Assembly: GCA_029857995.1 (NCBI GenBank)
Contig: JAOUFZ010000006.1
Coordinates: 1-22,250, forward strand
Direction of reading: 5' to 3'
DNA: 22,250 bases
Source: Dehalococcoidia bacterium
Lineage (GTDB): Bacteria > Chloroflexota > Dehalococcoidia > GIF9 > AB-539-J10
Made by a program: the position numbers and the translations under genes. Numbering within the stretch: position 1 is the first letter of the stretch; each line of letters begins with the position of its first letter. Shown here piece by piece: positions 1 to 7,373 of the stretch. Below the pieces are notes generated by a model that worked only from the letters and a program-made list of their open reading frames with translations, was not told the origin of the DNA and made no database searches.

Positions 1-1
1 C

Positions 2-1726
2 GCCAGGACTTTTGAGTTGCTGGCCTCGGGGGAAACCAAAGGCATCTTCCAACTGGAAAGCGCCGGGATGCGCCGCTATATTAAGGAACTCAAGCCCACT
101 AATTTTAGCGATATCGCAGCTATGGTGGCGCTCTATCGCCCTGGCCCCATGGAACAAATTCCCACTTTCATCAAAGCCAAGCAGGGTATTGCCCCTATTC
201 ATTATCCCCATCCTGTCCTGAAGGAGATTCTAAAAGAAACCTACGGAGTCATCGTCTATCAGGAGCAGGTGATATTCATCGCCCAAGCTCTAGCCGGCTA
301 TAGCCTGGGCCAGGCTGACATTCTTCGTAAAGCTATGGGTAAAAAGATACCGGCGGTTATGAAGAAAGAGGAGCGCAACTTTATCGCCGGAGCTAAGAAA
401 AATGGCATATCACCGGAATTAGCTCAGGAGGTATTTTCCCTGATCGAGCCTTTCGCCGGTTACGCCTTTAATAAGGCCCACAGCGTTAGCTATGGCCTTA
501 TTGCCTGCCGTACTGCCTATCTCAAAGCAAATTACCCCATCGAGTACATGGTTGCCTTTCTAAACACTTATTCAGATAACATGGAAAAGGTCCGTTCAGC
601 GATTGCTGAATGCCGGAGGCTGGGCATCAAAGTGCTCCCGCCAGACATTAATAAGAGCCAAGCTAGCTTTGCCATTGAGACCTCACCTTTGGCTCCCTCT
701 CCAGTAACCGGAGAGGGAAGGGGTGAGGCTGCCATCCGCTTTGGACTGGCTTCTATCAAAAATGTCGGCTCTTCCCCGATTGAGCACATCTTGTCGGGCC
801 GAGACTCAGGCGGCGATTTTAAATCCATACAAGATTTCTCTTATCGAGCCGACCTTCGCAACATCAACAAGAAAGTACTCGAAAGCTTGATCAAGGTCGG
901 TGTCTTTGACTCGCTGGGCAGCCGTAAGACGCTACTCGAGTCGTTGAATAAAATTATCTCCTTGTCTCAAACAAAACAAAGGGCCAAGGAATCTGGACAG
1001 GTCAGCATGTTTGACTTATGGGGCCAAAGCTCGCCCGCCACCAAGGGTGACTACTCGCAAGGGGAGGAAGAGGTATCCGCCAAGCAGAAGCTTATGTGGG
1101 AAAGGGAACTGCTGGGGGTTTATTTCTCCCAACCCCTGGACTTCCTCTCCAGGGACGCGTCCTCACCAGGCACTGTTTCCTGCGGTGAAATTAATCGGGA
1201 CATGGTTGAGGAAACGGTGACCGTTAAGGGAATGGTGGTCTCGGTACGCCAGGCCCGCACCCGAGACAATCGCCCATTTGTCGTCGCCTCAATTGAAGAC
1301 CTGGATGCCAGTATCGAGGTCATCGCTTGGCCCAGACTCTACGAGAGTACCCAGGGGATATGGCAGGAGGGCAACATTCTCAGCATCAACGGTGTAGTGA
1401 AGGTCAGGGATGGCGAAGTACAGCTAAACTGTCAAGATGCGATGCTCCTCCCTGTCAGACAGGAAGTGCTCAAGGAGCCCCAGCGTCGCCATGTCATGAT
1501 AGATGTCAACCAGTCGGGCGACGCCGAGAAAGACGTCGAATGTCTTCACAGAATTGTGGATATCCTCAAGAGTTATCCCGGCCAGGATAGAGTCTCTTTG
1601 ACTGTGCTCGGCGATGGTGAAATAACTAATCTCGAGATGCCCAACATAACGGTCGATTATTGCCCCGAATTGGCCGGAGAATTGAGTGAGATAGTAGGTG
1701 GAGGCAACCTCAGGCTTGAACCGTAG
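2..1726 (+). CDS. dnaE: DNA polymerase III alpha subunit, C-terminal part (5' end outside window)
   Basis: Replicative DNA polymerase catalytic subunit. The window holds about 574 codons; the PHP domain and the start of the palm lie upstream. Visible family signatures in order are SGETKGIFQLES, YRPGPME, ETYGVIVYQEQV, LAGYSLGQAD with LRKAMGKK, and FNKAHSVSYGLIACRTAYLK. A helix-hairpin-helix region (FGLASIKNVG) follows, then an OB-fold nucleic-acid-binding domain at about nt 1216-1440 (VTVKGMVVSVRQAR onward), and a short C-terminal domain ending in NLRLEP. Reading is open from base 2, so the first in-window TTG at 17 is internal. An oddity is a 48-bp palindrome at 681-728 that encodes an extra, low-complexity loop just before the helix-hairpin-helix region. 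The gene ends 98 bp before argJ. Identification is secure; only the true start is unseen. Confidence 0.96.
   Translation, partial: ARTFELLASGETKGIFQLESAGMRRYIKELKPTNFSDIAAMVALYRPGPMEQIPTFIKAKQGIAPIHYPHPVLKEILKETYGVIVYQEQVIFIAQALAGYSLGQADILRKAMGKKIPAVMKKEERNFIAGAKKNGISPELAQEVFSLIEPFAGYAFNKAHSVSYGLIACRTAYLKANYPIEYMVAFLNTYSDNMEKVRSAIAECRRLGIKVLPPDINKSQASFAIETSPLAPSPVTGEGRGEAAIRFGLASIKNVGSSPIEHILSGRDSGGDFKSIQDFSYRADLRNINKKVLESLIKVGVFDSLGSRKTLLESLNKIISLSQTKQRAKESGQVSMFDLWGQSSPATKGDYSQGEEEVSAKQKLMWERELLGVYFSQPLDFLSRDASSPGTVSCGEINRDMVEETVTVKGMVVSVRQARTRDNRPFVVASIEDLDASIEVIAWPRLYESTQGIWQEGNILSINGVVKVRDGEVQLNCQDAMLLPVRQEVLKEPQRRHVMIDVNQSGDAEKDVECLHRIVDILKSYPGQDRVSLTVLGDGEITNLEMPNITVDYCPELAGELSEIVGGGNLRLEP
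681..728. repeat. 48-bp REP-like palindrome inside dnaE, in frame
   Basis: Outer arms cctcacc (681-687) and ggtgagg (722-728) and inner arms tccctctcc (694-702) and ggagaggga (710-718) flank a 7-nt loop. The unit is 48 bp, exactly 16 codons, and is read within dnaE as approximately TSPLAPSPVTGEGRGEA. Its composition and C/G-tract arms resemble dispersed intergenic palindromes of many bacterial genomes. Its presence in a coding region is seen directly; that it is a mobile or dispersed element is inference, because no second copy lies in this window. Confidence 0.75.
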
Positions 1727-1787
1727 GCCAAGTCTGGACTGCCAGGCAGTGCAAAAGGGAATTGACCGGGCTGTGAGGTCACGGAAA

Positions 1788-1816
1788 TAGACGGCGTCTC
1801 TGTTTCTTGCTATATT
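1788..1816 (+). promoter_or_regulatory. Candidate argJ promoter, probably giving a leaderless mRNA
   Basis: A -35-like tagacg (1788-1793) and a -10-like tatatt (1811-1816) are separated by 17 bp. The argJ ATG is at 1825, only 8 bases after the -10 box, and no Shine-Dalgarno motif precedes it. Transcription would therefore start at or next to the start codon. Confidence 0.4.
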
Positions 1817-1824
1817 TGAATCTC

Positions 1825-3024
1825 ATGTTTGACTTAATCCCTTCAGGCAATATTACTTCGGCTTCGGGATTCCTGGCGGGGGCCGTCCATGCTGGAATAA
1901 AGAGCAAAGACGAGCTTGATTTGGCTATTCTTTGCTCCGAAGTGACCTGCAAGGCGGCCGGCGTTTTTACTACCAACCAGATTAAATCAGCACCTGTCAT
2001 TCTATCCCAGAGGCATATATCAAAAGGGCGGGCGCAGGCTATAGCGGTCAATTCCGGTTGTGCCAATGCTTGCACAGGTGAGCAAGGATTGATAGATGCC
2101 CTGGCAATGGCCAATCTGACCGCAGCCAAGCTAGGCATATCCCCTGAGAAAGTCCTTGTCGCTAGCACCGGTGTCATCGGCGTGCCCTTGCCTATGGACA
2201 AAATCAGGGCTGCAATTCCTAAGATAAAGCCGACCAAAAAAGGTGGTCATGATTTTTGTCGGGCGATAATGACCACGGATACCAGACCCAAAGAAATAGC
2301 CGTCCGGGTGGATTCAAAAGGAGGCAAGTTCACCATCGCCGGGGTGGCCAAAGGGGCCGGTATGATTCATCCCAGCATGGCTACCATGCTTTGTTGTATC
2401 ACCACCGACGCCGTGGTAAGTGCCGATTTCCTGCGTGCAGCATTACACACGGCAGTGGACGGCTCTTTCAACATGATCAGTATTGATGGCGATACCAGCC
2501 CCAGCGACTGTGTGCTCTTGTTAGCCAACGGCCTAGCAAGTAACGAGCTTGTTGACTTCGATAATGGCGACGCTTTTCAACAAGCTTTAAACGCAGTCTG
2601 CACTCATTTGGCTAAGTCCATGGCTCGGGACGGCGAGGGAGCCACAAAGCTTATTGAAGTCACGGTAGAACGGGCAGAAGACGAGGTTTGGGCTCGCCAG
2701 GCGGCTCGGACTATCGCTAGCTCACCACTGGTGAAAGCTGCCATCCATGGCAACGATCCCAACTGGGGGCGCATCGTTGCTGCTCTGGGTCGAAGCGGAG
2801 CCAGGGTGAGAGAAGACAGGTTGGATGTCTATTTGAATGAGGTTTGTGTCATGAAGCAGGGTTCCCTTTCCCCCTTCAACAAAGCGGATATGATATCAGC
2901 TCTGGGTAACCGCGATAATGTGCTCATAAAGCTCTGCCTCAATTTAGGAGACGGCAAAGCCACCGCTTGGGGCTGCGACCTCTCTGAGGAATATGTTACT
3001 ATTAACAGCGCATATACAACATAA
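1825..3024 (+). CDS. argJ: Bifunctional ornithine acetyltransferase / N-acetylglutamate synthase
   Basis: ArgJ moves the acetyl group from N-acetylornithine to glutamate and, in bifunctional forms, also makes N-acetylglutamate from acetyl-CoA, closing the acetyl cycle of arginine synthesis. The protein is 399 aa, normal for the family. The self-cleavage motif KGAGMIHPSMATML is present: cleavage is expected between A186 and T187, leaving T187 as the N-terminal nucleophile of the beta chain. An oxyanion-hole STGVIG is at 114-119, and NDPNWGR and the C-terminal ending YVTINSAYTT are also typical. I chose ATG 1825 (MFDLIPSGNITSASGF) over the upstream in-frame TTG 1807 because the family begins here. 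No ribosome-binding site is visible. The stop overlaps the argB start (TAATG), so translation is probably coupled. Whether it is mono- or bifunctional cannot be told from sequence. Confidence 0.95.
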   Translation: MFDLIPSGNITSASGFLAGAVHAGIKSKDELDLAILCSEVTCKAAGVFTTNQIKSAPVILSQRHISKGRAQAIAVNSGCANACTGEQGLIDALAMANLTAAKLGISPEKVLVASTGVIGVPLPMDKIRAAIPKIKPTKKGGHDFCRAIMTTDTRPKEIAVRVDSKGGKFTIAGVAKGAGMIHPSMATMLCCITTDAVVSADFLRAALHTAVDGSFNMISIDGDTSPSDCVLLLANGLASNELVDFDNGDAFQQALNAVCTHLAKSMARDGEGATKLIEVTVERAEDEVWARQAARTIASSPLVKAAIHGNDPNWGRIVAALGRSGARVREDRLDVYLNEVCVMKQGSLSPFNKADMISALGNRDNVLIKLCLNLGDGKATAWGCDLSEEYVTINSAYTT

Positions 3025-3818
3025 TGCAAAAGAAAATCATTGTCGTCAAAATTGGCGGCAGCACACTGGGCAACCATGACACCACCTTGGAAGACCTGGT
3101 GGAGCTTCAGAAGCAAGGTAAGTCCCTAGTCGTGGTTCACGGCGGCGCTAAGGTGACTTCCGAGTGGCTAGCCCGGCTGAGCATTCCCACCAGTTTCGTA
3201 AACGGGTTGAGGGTTACCGATGCCGAGACCCTGAAAGTGGTGGCTGCGGCGTTGGGTGGGCTGATCAATAAGGAACTGGTGGTGGCTATTCAGGCTCTGG
3301 GAGGAAAGGCGGTGGGGCTGAGCGGCTGCGATGGCAACTTGCTCTGGGCGAGCGTCAAGAGTCCTGAGATGGGCTATGTTGGCGAAATTGTCGCCGTTGA
3401 CTCCACTCTCTTGAAGCTGTTGCTGAAGGTTGGCTATATGCCCGTGGTCGCTCCCATCAGTTTTGGCTCGGTTGAGGGCAGGGTCATGCTGCTTAACGTT
3501 AACGGAGATACCGCGGCCGGGGAGATCGCCGCAGCGTTAGCTGCAGAAAAACTGATATTTCTGACCGACGTCGACGGCATCCACGATGGCTCGAAGCAGG
3601 TATTTCACAAGCTCAACTTGGCTGAGGTTAAGCATATGGTCGCCTCCGGCGTAGCTTCCGGTGGCATGATTCCTAAAATAGAGGCCAGCCTTAGAGCTTT
3701 GACTACCACGAAGGTCGTGCGCATCATAGATGGCAGCGTCGGCCACGCCTTACGTGATGACGTCGCCAGACAGTCCCGGCAGACTAAATCAGGAGGTACA
3801 ACAATTGTCTCAGAATGA
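3024..3818 (+). CDS. argB: Acetylglutamate kinase
   Basis: This amino-acid kinase phosphorylates N-acetylglutamate, the second step of arginine synthesis. The protein is 264 aa. N-terminal VVKIGGSTL forms the ATP-phosphate loop, VVHGGAKVTSEWLARL the substrate loop, followed by NGLRVTDAETLKVV, INKELV, VGLSGCDGNLL, LLNVNGDTAAGEIAAAL (nucleotide site), FLTDVDGI, and SGGMIPKIEASLRAL. It lacks the N-terminal helix of arginine-inhibited hexameric forms, so feedback inhibition by arginine is less likely (inference). An oddity is HGGA where most family members have HGGG. The related kinase LysZ was considered because of the INKE/GLSG stretch, but the argJ and argD neighbours favour ArgB. It starts within the argJ stop and its 3' end overlaps the argD start by 14 nt. 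Confidence 0.92.
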   Translation: MQKKIIVVKIGGSTLGNHDTTLEDLVELQKQGKSLVVVHGGAKVTSEWLARLSIPTSFVNGLRVTDAETLKVVAAALGGLINKELVVAIQALGGKAVGLSGCDGNLLWASVKSPEMGYVGEIVAVDSTLLKLLLKVGYMPVVAPISFGSVEGRVMLLNVNGDTAAGEIAAALAAEKLIFLTDVDGIHDGSKQVFHKLNLAEVKHMVASGVASGGMIPKIEASLRALTTTKVVRIIDGSVGHALRDDVARQSRQTKSGGTTIVSE

Positions 3819-5004
3819 TTGGCAAGAGTTAGAGAAGAAACTATTCCTGCGAACGATCAATAGGGTTCCTGTGACCCTAGTTCGTGGCAAAGGGGCTCGA
3901 GCCTGGGATGACCAAGGCCGCGAATACCTTGACTTTACCGGTGGCTGGGCAGCAAATAGCCTGGGGCATTGCCCTCCGGTCGTCGTGAAGGCACTGGAAA
4001 AGCAAGCCAGAACTCTGATCCATACATCCAGCCAGTTTTACACCGTGCCCCAGCTAGAGCTGGCCCGGCTTCTAGTTGAACATAGCTGTCTAAATAGGGT
4101 TTTCTTTTGTAACAGCGGCGCTGAAGCTAACGAAGGGGCAGTGAAACTGGCCCGACGGTATGGCAAGCTTCGACTCAACGGCGCCTACGAGGTGATTACT
4201 GCCTATAACTCTTTTCACGGGCGGACTCTGGCTATGACCGCCGCCACGGGGCAGAGCAAATTTCAGGAACCTTACACACCTCTGCCCAGCGGCTTCATCA
4301 ACGTGGAATACAACAATATCGAGGCAATCAAGCAGGCCACCAGTGAGAAGACCTGTGCCGTAGCGCTAGAGCCCATCCAGGGGGAAGGCGGGGTGAACAT
4401 ACCCGATGATGACTATCTCCAAAAGGTGCAAGGCTGGTGTCGGGAAAAGGGCATCGTTTTCATTCTGGACGAAGTCCAGACGGGGGCCGGTCGAACCGGG
4501 ACGCTCTTCGCCTACGAACAGTATGGAGTCGAGCCGGACATAATGGCTCTGGCTAAGGGACTGGGCAGCGGCGTGCCCATTGGCGCTTTCTTAGCCAAGG
4601 AAGAGGTTTCCGTCTTCTCCCCGGGCGAACACGGCTCTACCTTTGGCGGCAACCCGCTGGTTTGTGCTGCTGCTTATGCCGCCCTGAAGTACCTCATTGA
4701 CAACAACGTACCGGCACAGGCCAAACGAGTCGGGAATTATTTTGTAGCCAAACTGGAAAGCCTGAAGCAGCAGTTTGATTTTATCACTGAGGTGAGAGGT
4801 CGGGGACTTCTGATAGCTTTGGAATTTAACCAAGAGATCGCTGAGAAATTGCTCTTGGCTTGTCTTAGCAGAGGCTTATTGGTCAACAGACTGAAGCCCA
4901 ACGCCGTGCGCTTTATGCCGCCCCTTATCATCACCGAAAAGGAGGTTGACAAAGCGCTGGGTATTTTGAGGGATGCGTTAGAAGAGACACGAAAAGCAAA
5001 ATGA
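3805..5004 (+). CDS. argD: Acetylornithine aminotransferase
   Basis: This class-III PLP aminotransferase converts N-acetylglutamate semialdehyde to N-acetylornithine. I chose the TTG at 3805: a perfect aggagg (3791-3796) sits 8 nt upstream, and the resulting protein (MSQNDWQELEKKLFLRT, 399 aa) has family length. An in-frame ATG at 3730 would add 25 residues that are only the shadow of argB. Key elements are NSGAEANEGAVKLAR (103-117, phosphate binding), FHGR (137-140), EPIQGEGG (189-196), LDEVQTGAGRTG (221-232) with D222 for the pyridine nitrogen, and the Schiff-base lysine K251 in ALAKGLGSG. The STFGGNPL motif near the C-terminus is typical. It overlaps the end of argB by 14 nt, so the arg genes are translationally coupled. 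It could also act on succinyldiaminopimelate, as many ArgD proteins do. Confidence 0.95.
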   Translation: MSQNDWQELEKKLFLRTINRVPVTLVRGKGARAWDDQGREYLDFTGGWAANSLGHCPPVVVKALEKQARTLIHTSSQFYTVPQLELARLLVEHSCLNRVFFCNSGAEANEGAVKLARRYGKLRLNGAYEVITAYNSFHGRTLAMTAATGQSKFQEPYTPLPSGFINVEYNNIEAIKQATSEKTCAVALEPIQGEGGVNIPDDDYLQKVQGWCREKGIVFILDEVQTGAGRTGTLFAYEQYGVEPDIMALAKGLGSGVPIGAFLAKEEVSVFSPGEHGSTFGGNPLVCAAAYAALKYLIDNNVPAQAKRVGNYFVAKLESLKQQFDFITEVRGRGLLIALEFNQEIAEKLLLACLSRGLLVNRLKPNAVRFMPPLIITEKEVDKALGILRDALEETRKAK

Positions 5005-5016
5005 CAGAGAAAAATT

Positions 5017-5072
5017 CAAAAATCAGCGTAGTCCAACCTTTTTGCACTTTGAGTTGTAATTTTGATTTTTTG
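5017..5072. other. A+T-rich imperfect inverted repeat between argD and argG
   Basis: The 111-bp gap between argD and argG is very A+T-rich. It carries aaaaatca (5018-5025) and its complement tgattttt (5063-5070) separated by 37 nt, with further T-rich tracts to 5080. It may be a weak terminator for argD or simply spacer DNA; no strong promoter is visible here. Confidence 0.3.
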
Positions 5073-5115
5073 TCTTTTATTCTTGATATAGGGCTATTCC
5101 GAAGGAGGTTATGAA

Positions 5116-6324
5116 ATGGCAGACAAAGTGATATTGGCTTACAGCGGCGGCCTCGACACCTCCGTGGCCATAAGATGGCTTGAAGAAAAATATAACTTGA
5201 AGGTCATCACTCTTACCGTGGATGTCGGCGGTGTCCCCGACCTCGACGCTATCAGACAAAAAGCCCTTAAAGTCGGAGCCGTAAAGGCACTAGTCATCGA
5301 CGCCAAAGAAGCTTTCATTAAGTCGTATGTTTTCCCGGCCATCCAGGCGGATGCCGTTTATGAAGGGCAGTATCCATTATCCACAGCCCTGGCGCGTCCT
5401 CTCATCGCCCGGCTCCTGGTGAAAACAGCTAAGCAGGAAAAGGCAAAGATGGTCGCTCACGGCTGCACGAGCAAGGGCAATGACCAGGTGAGGCTTGATG
5501 TCGGTGTAGCCGCTTTGGCCCCCGAGCTGAAGGTAATAGCTCCGGCCCGGGAATGGAAGATGACCCGGGAGCAGACAATTAGATATGCCGAGGCCCACAA
5601 TATCCCCGTGCCGATCACCAAAGCCAGACCCTATTCCATCGACGAGAACCTATGGGGCCGTGGCATTGAATGTGGTGTGCTCGAAGATACCTGGAACGAA
5701 CCACCCGAGCATATCTTCCTGTGGACAAGGCCACCGGAAAAGACACCGGCCCGGCCTGCTTATCTGGAGATTGGGTTTGAAAAAGGTATACCTGTAAGCC
5801 TTAACGGCCGGAAGGTAGCGCCTGTCACGCTTGTCCAGAAGGTTCATGACCTGGCTGGCAGGCACGGTGTAGGCCGGATTGACCACGTGGAAAACAGACT
5901 GGTGGGCATAAAATCCAGGGAGATTTATGAGGCGCCGGCTGCCGTGGTTTTGCTGAAAGCTCATCAGGCCCTTGAGGATCTGGTACTGACCAAAGAGCAA
6001 CTCCGCTTCAAAACCAGGGTCGCCTCCGAATATGCCGACCTCATCTACAACGGGTTGTGGTTCACCGGCATGCGTCAGGACTTAGCCGCCTATGTGGAAA
6101 GCACGCAGAGGTATGTCACCGGCACGATAAGGGTAAAGCTCTTCAAAGGCAACTGCCATGTGGTGGGCAGAAAGTCGCCCTATTCTCTTTACGACTATAG
6201 CCTGGCTACTTATGACAAGGGCGATGTCTTCGACCACAGTGCGTCGCCCGGCTTCATCCACATCTGGGGCCTGCCGGTGAGGACCCAGGCCAGGGCACAG
6301 CCTGAACCCTCCGAACGACAATAG
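5116..6324 (+). CDS. argG: Argininosuccinate synthase
   Basis: ArgG condenses citrulline with aspartate using ATP, the penultimate step of arginine synthesis. The protein is 402 aa, standard length. The N-terminal AYSGGLDTSV is the PP-loop ATP pyrophosphatase motif; STALARPLIA, HGCTSKGNDQVRLD (substrate and ATP site) and PYSIDENLWGRGIECG follow, with EAPAA and the C-terminal helix at the end. The usual GCTGKGNDQ has Ser in place of the first Gly after Thr (CTSKGNDQ), a conservative change in a highly conserved loop. The start ATG at 5116 has aaggagg (5102-5108) 7 nt upstream; the ATG at 5111 is out of frame. It follows the arg operon after 111 bp. No argH follows, so the last pathway step must be encoded elsewhere. 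Confidence 0.96.
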   Translation: MADKVILAYSGGLDTSVAIRWLEEKYNLKVITLTVDVGGVPDLDAIRQKALKVGAVKALVIDAKEAFIKSYVFPAIQADAVYEGQYPLSTALARPLIARLLVKTAKQEKAKMVAHGCTSKGNDQVRLDVGVAALAPELKVIAPAREWKMTREQTIRYAEAHNIPVPITKARPYSIDENLWGRGIECGVLEDTWNEPPEHIFLWTRPPEKTPARPAYLEIGFEKGIPVSLNGRKVAPVTLVQKVHDLAGRHGVGRIDHVENRLVGIKSREIYEAPAAVVLLKAHQALEDLVLTKEQLRFKTRVASEYADLIYNGLWFTGMRQDLAAYVESTQRYVTGTIRVKLFKGNCHVVGRKSPYSLYDYSLATYDKGDVFDHSASPGFIHIWGLPVRTQARAQPEPSERQ

Positions 6325-6361
6325 TCTACTCTGTGTCATTCAGAAGGGGCTCCCTTTCTCG

Positions 6362-6416
6362 CGTCATTGCGAGGAACCTCGATGAATCAAGACGAATCGG
6401 GGCGACGGCGCAATCC
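6362..6416. repeat. GTCATTGCGAG-type dispersed repeat
   Basis: The stretch begins gtcattgcgagga and ends ggcgacggcgcaatcc, with terminal inverted 6-mers attgcg (6366-6371) and cgcaat (6409-6414). From memory this resembles the widespread intergenic element with GTCATTGCGAG and GCAATC ends. It lies just downstream of argG. An imperfect agaagggg/ccctttct hairpin at 6342-6359 precedes it and may help end argG transcription, although no T-tract follows. Confidence 0.55.
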
Positions 6417-6493
6417 AGGGACAGAACCTCCCGTTCTGCTCAGGTTTGGGTAGTCCAGGGACAGAATACCCGACTTCTGGCAGGCTTGGTTAT
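6414..6493. repeat. Two 40-bp imperfect direct repeats
   Basis: Copy 1 (6414-6453) and copy 2 (6454-6493) both begin tccagggacagaa and share caggcttgg/caggtttgg-type ends, giving an exact 40-bp period. Each unit can itself fold, with agaac pairing to gttct in copy 1. They directly abut the preceding dispersed repeat and fill the argG/DUF4389 convergent gap. Confidence 0.6.
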
Positions 6494-6513
6494 TACGTTG
6501 TCCTCGAAATCTG

Positions 6514-7158
6514 CTAATCGAGACTGAAGAGAGGATACCGGTCCGTTGTCAACAGAACAGCGTAGGCAGCCACTCTCAGGGACCAGCGGGCTACACCCAC
6601 CACGAAGTCAAAGAAACCTCTGGGATAGCGGCCGGTAAACAAGATGGCAAACCAGGCTATCACCACGGAAACGAAGGCCGCAATCCCCAGGAAGAACAGG
6701 ACGATGTAATGTGGGATAGCCAGAAACCACTTCACCAGCGGTAGCCAGCGGTTAAGGTCTTTCCGGACATCGGGATAGGGGATCTCGATGTGGACCGACT
6801 GCTCTTCGTCAGTTGACGGATACACGTCTGTAAGCAGACCGACATAAGCGCCAACACGCGTGCTGAACTTGAGCAATGCTACATTCCAATCAAACCACCA
6901 CTTCGGGTACTTCTGTCGAAAAAGAATCATGAGTAAGACTGGCAGGAACAAGGTGCCTGCCGCGGCATAGAACCCGCTCCAACCGTTCATTCCACTCCAA
7001 TCAAAGGCCCCACGACCCACCAAAGCCAGGATAATGGCGATTGGAATTAGCGTGAACATCCTGAAGAACGTGGTTAGCCGATTAAGGGATCTGTCCGGAT
7101 AGTCGATCGCCAGAGTGGCAGGGTAGGCGGGCGGGGTCGGCGACGCTTCTATTGCCAT
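6514..7158 (-). CDS. DUF4389 membrane protein
   Basis: This 214-aa integral membrane protein carries two DUF4389-like units of unknown function. The second unit is the clearest: IPHYIVLFFLGIAAF, VIAWFAILFTGRYPRGFFDF and WSLRVAAYAVLLTTDRYP. The first unit has the parallel YPKWWFDWNVALLKFS and GAYVGLLTDVYPS. At least four hydrophobic helices are apparent, beginning around residues 34-48 and 65-82. The ATG start at 7158 has AAGGAGG about 11 nt upstream. It is a single-gene unit convergent with argG across the repeat-filled gap, and a dispersed palindrome (7258-7319) lies upstream. No catalytic motif is seen. Family assignment is confident; function is unknown. Confidence 0.85.
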   Translation of the reverse strand: MAIEASPTPPAYPATLAIDYPDRSLNRLTTFFRMFTLIPIAIILALVGRGAFDWSGMNGWSGFYAAAGTLFLPVLLMILFRQKYPKWWFDWNVALLKFSTRVGAYVGLLTDVYPSTDEEQSVHIEIPYPDVRKDLNRWLPLVKWFLAIPHYIVLFFLGIAAFVSVVIAWFAILFTGRYPRGFFDFVVGVARWSLRVAAYAVLLTTDRYPLFSLD

Positions 7159-7257
7159 TGTTGTTATTACCTCCTTTTATGTTTTGTCCTGTAATCTGTT
7201 CGCTTTGCTATTTAAGCACGCTTTACAATCTGTTGCAAGTGTAAGTCATATAGTGGT

Positions 7258-7319
7258 GGTATTCCGGAGAAATAATAACTGATTTGCAGGAGGCTTAATT
7301 CGTATGATGTCCCCAGAAT
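7258..7319. repeat. Dispersed palindromic repeat, copy A
   Basis: Aligned by eye without gaps to copy B (11981-12042), 49 of 62 positions match. It runs from ggtattccgg to tgtccccagaat. The two ends are inverted relative to one another, and the centre contains taattcgtatgatg. It lies between the divergently placed ends of the DUF4389 gene and the ICMT-like gene, outside any coding sequence. Confidence 0.75.
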
Positions 7320-7373
7320 GCGCCGAACGTCAACAGGATAGCCTTCTGTTGAAGACAGTGGATACAAGCTCGC

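Noticed and set aside
568..828. Minus-strand 86-aa frame across the dnaE palindrome
   Set aside because: It is a shadow of dnaE; it reads the palindrome as a similar peptide only because the element is nearly symmetric.
3730..3804. Upstream ATG that would extend ArgD by 25 residues
   Set aside because: The region is argB coding sequence in another frame; the TTG at 3805 has an ideal aggagg 8 nt upstream.
6414..6493. Two 40-bp repeats considered as a minimal CRISPR array
   Set aside because: There are only two adjacent, diverged units with no spacers between them and no cas genes in the window.
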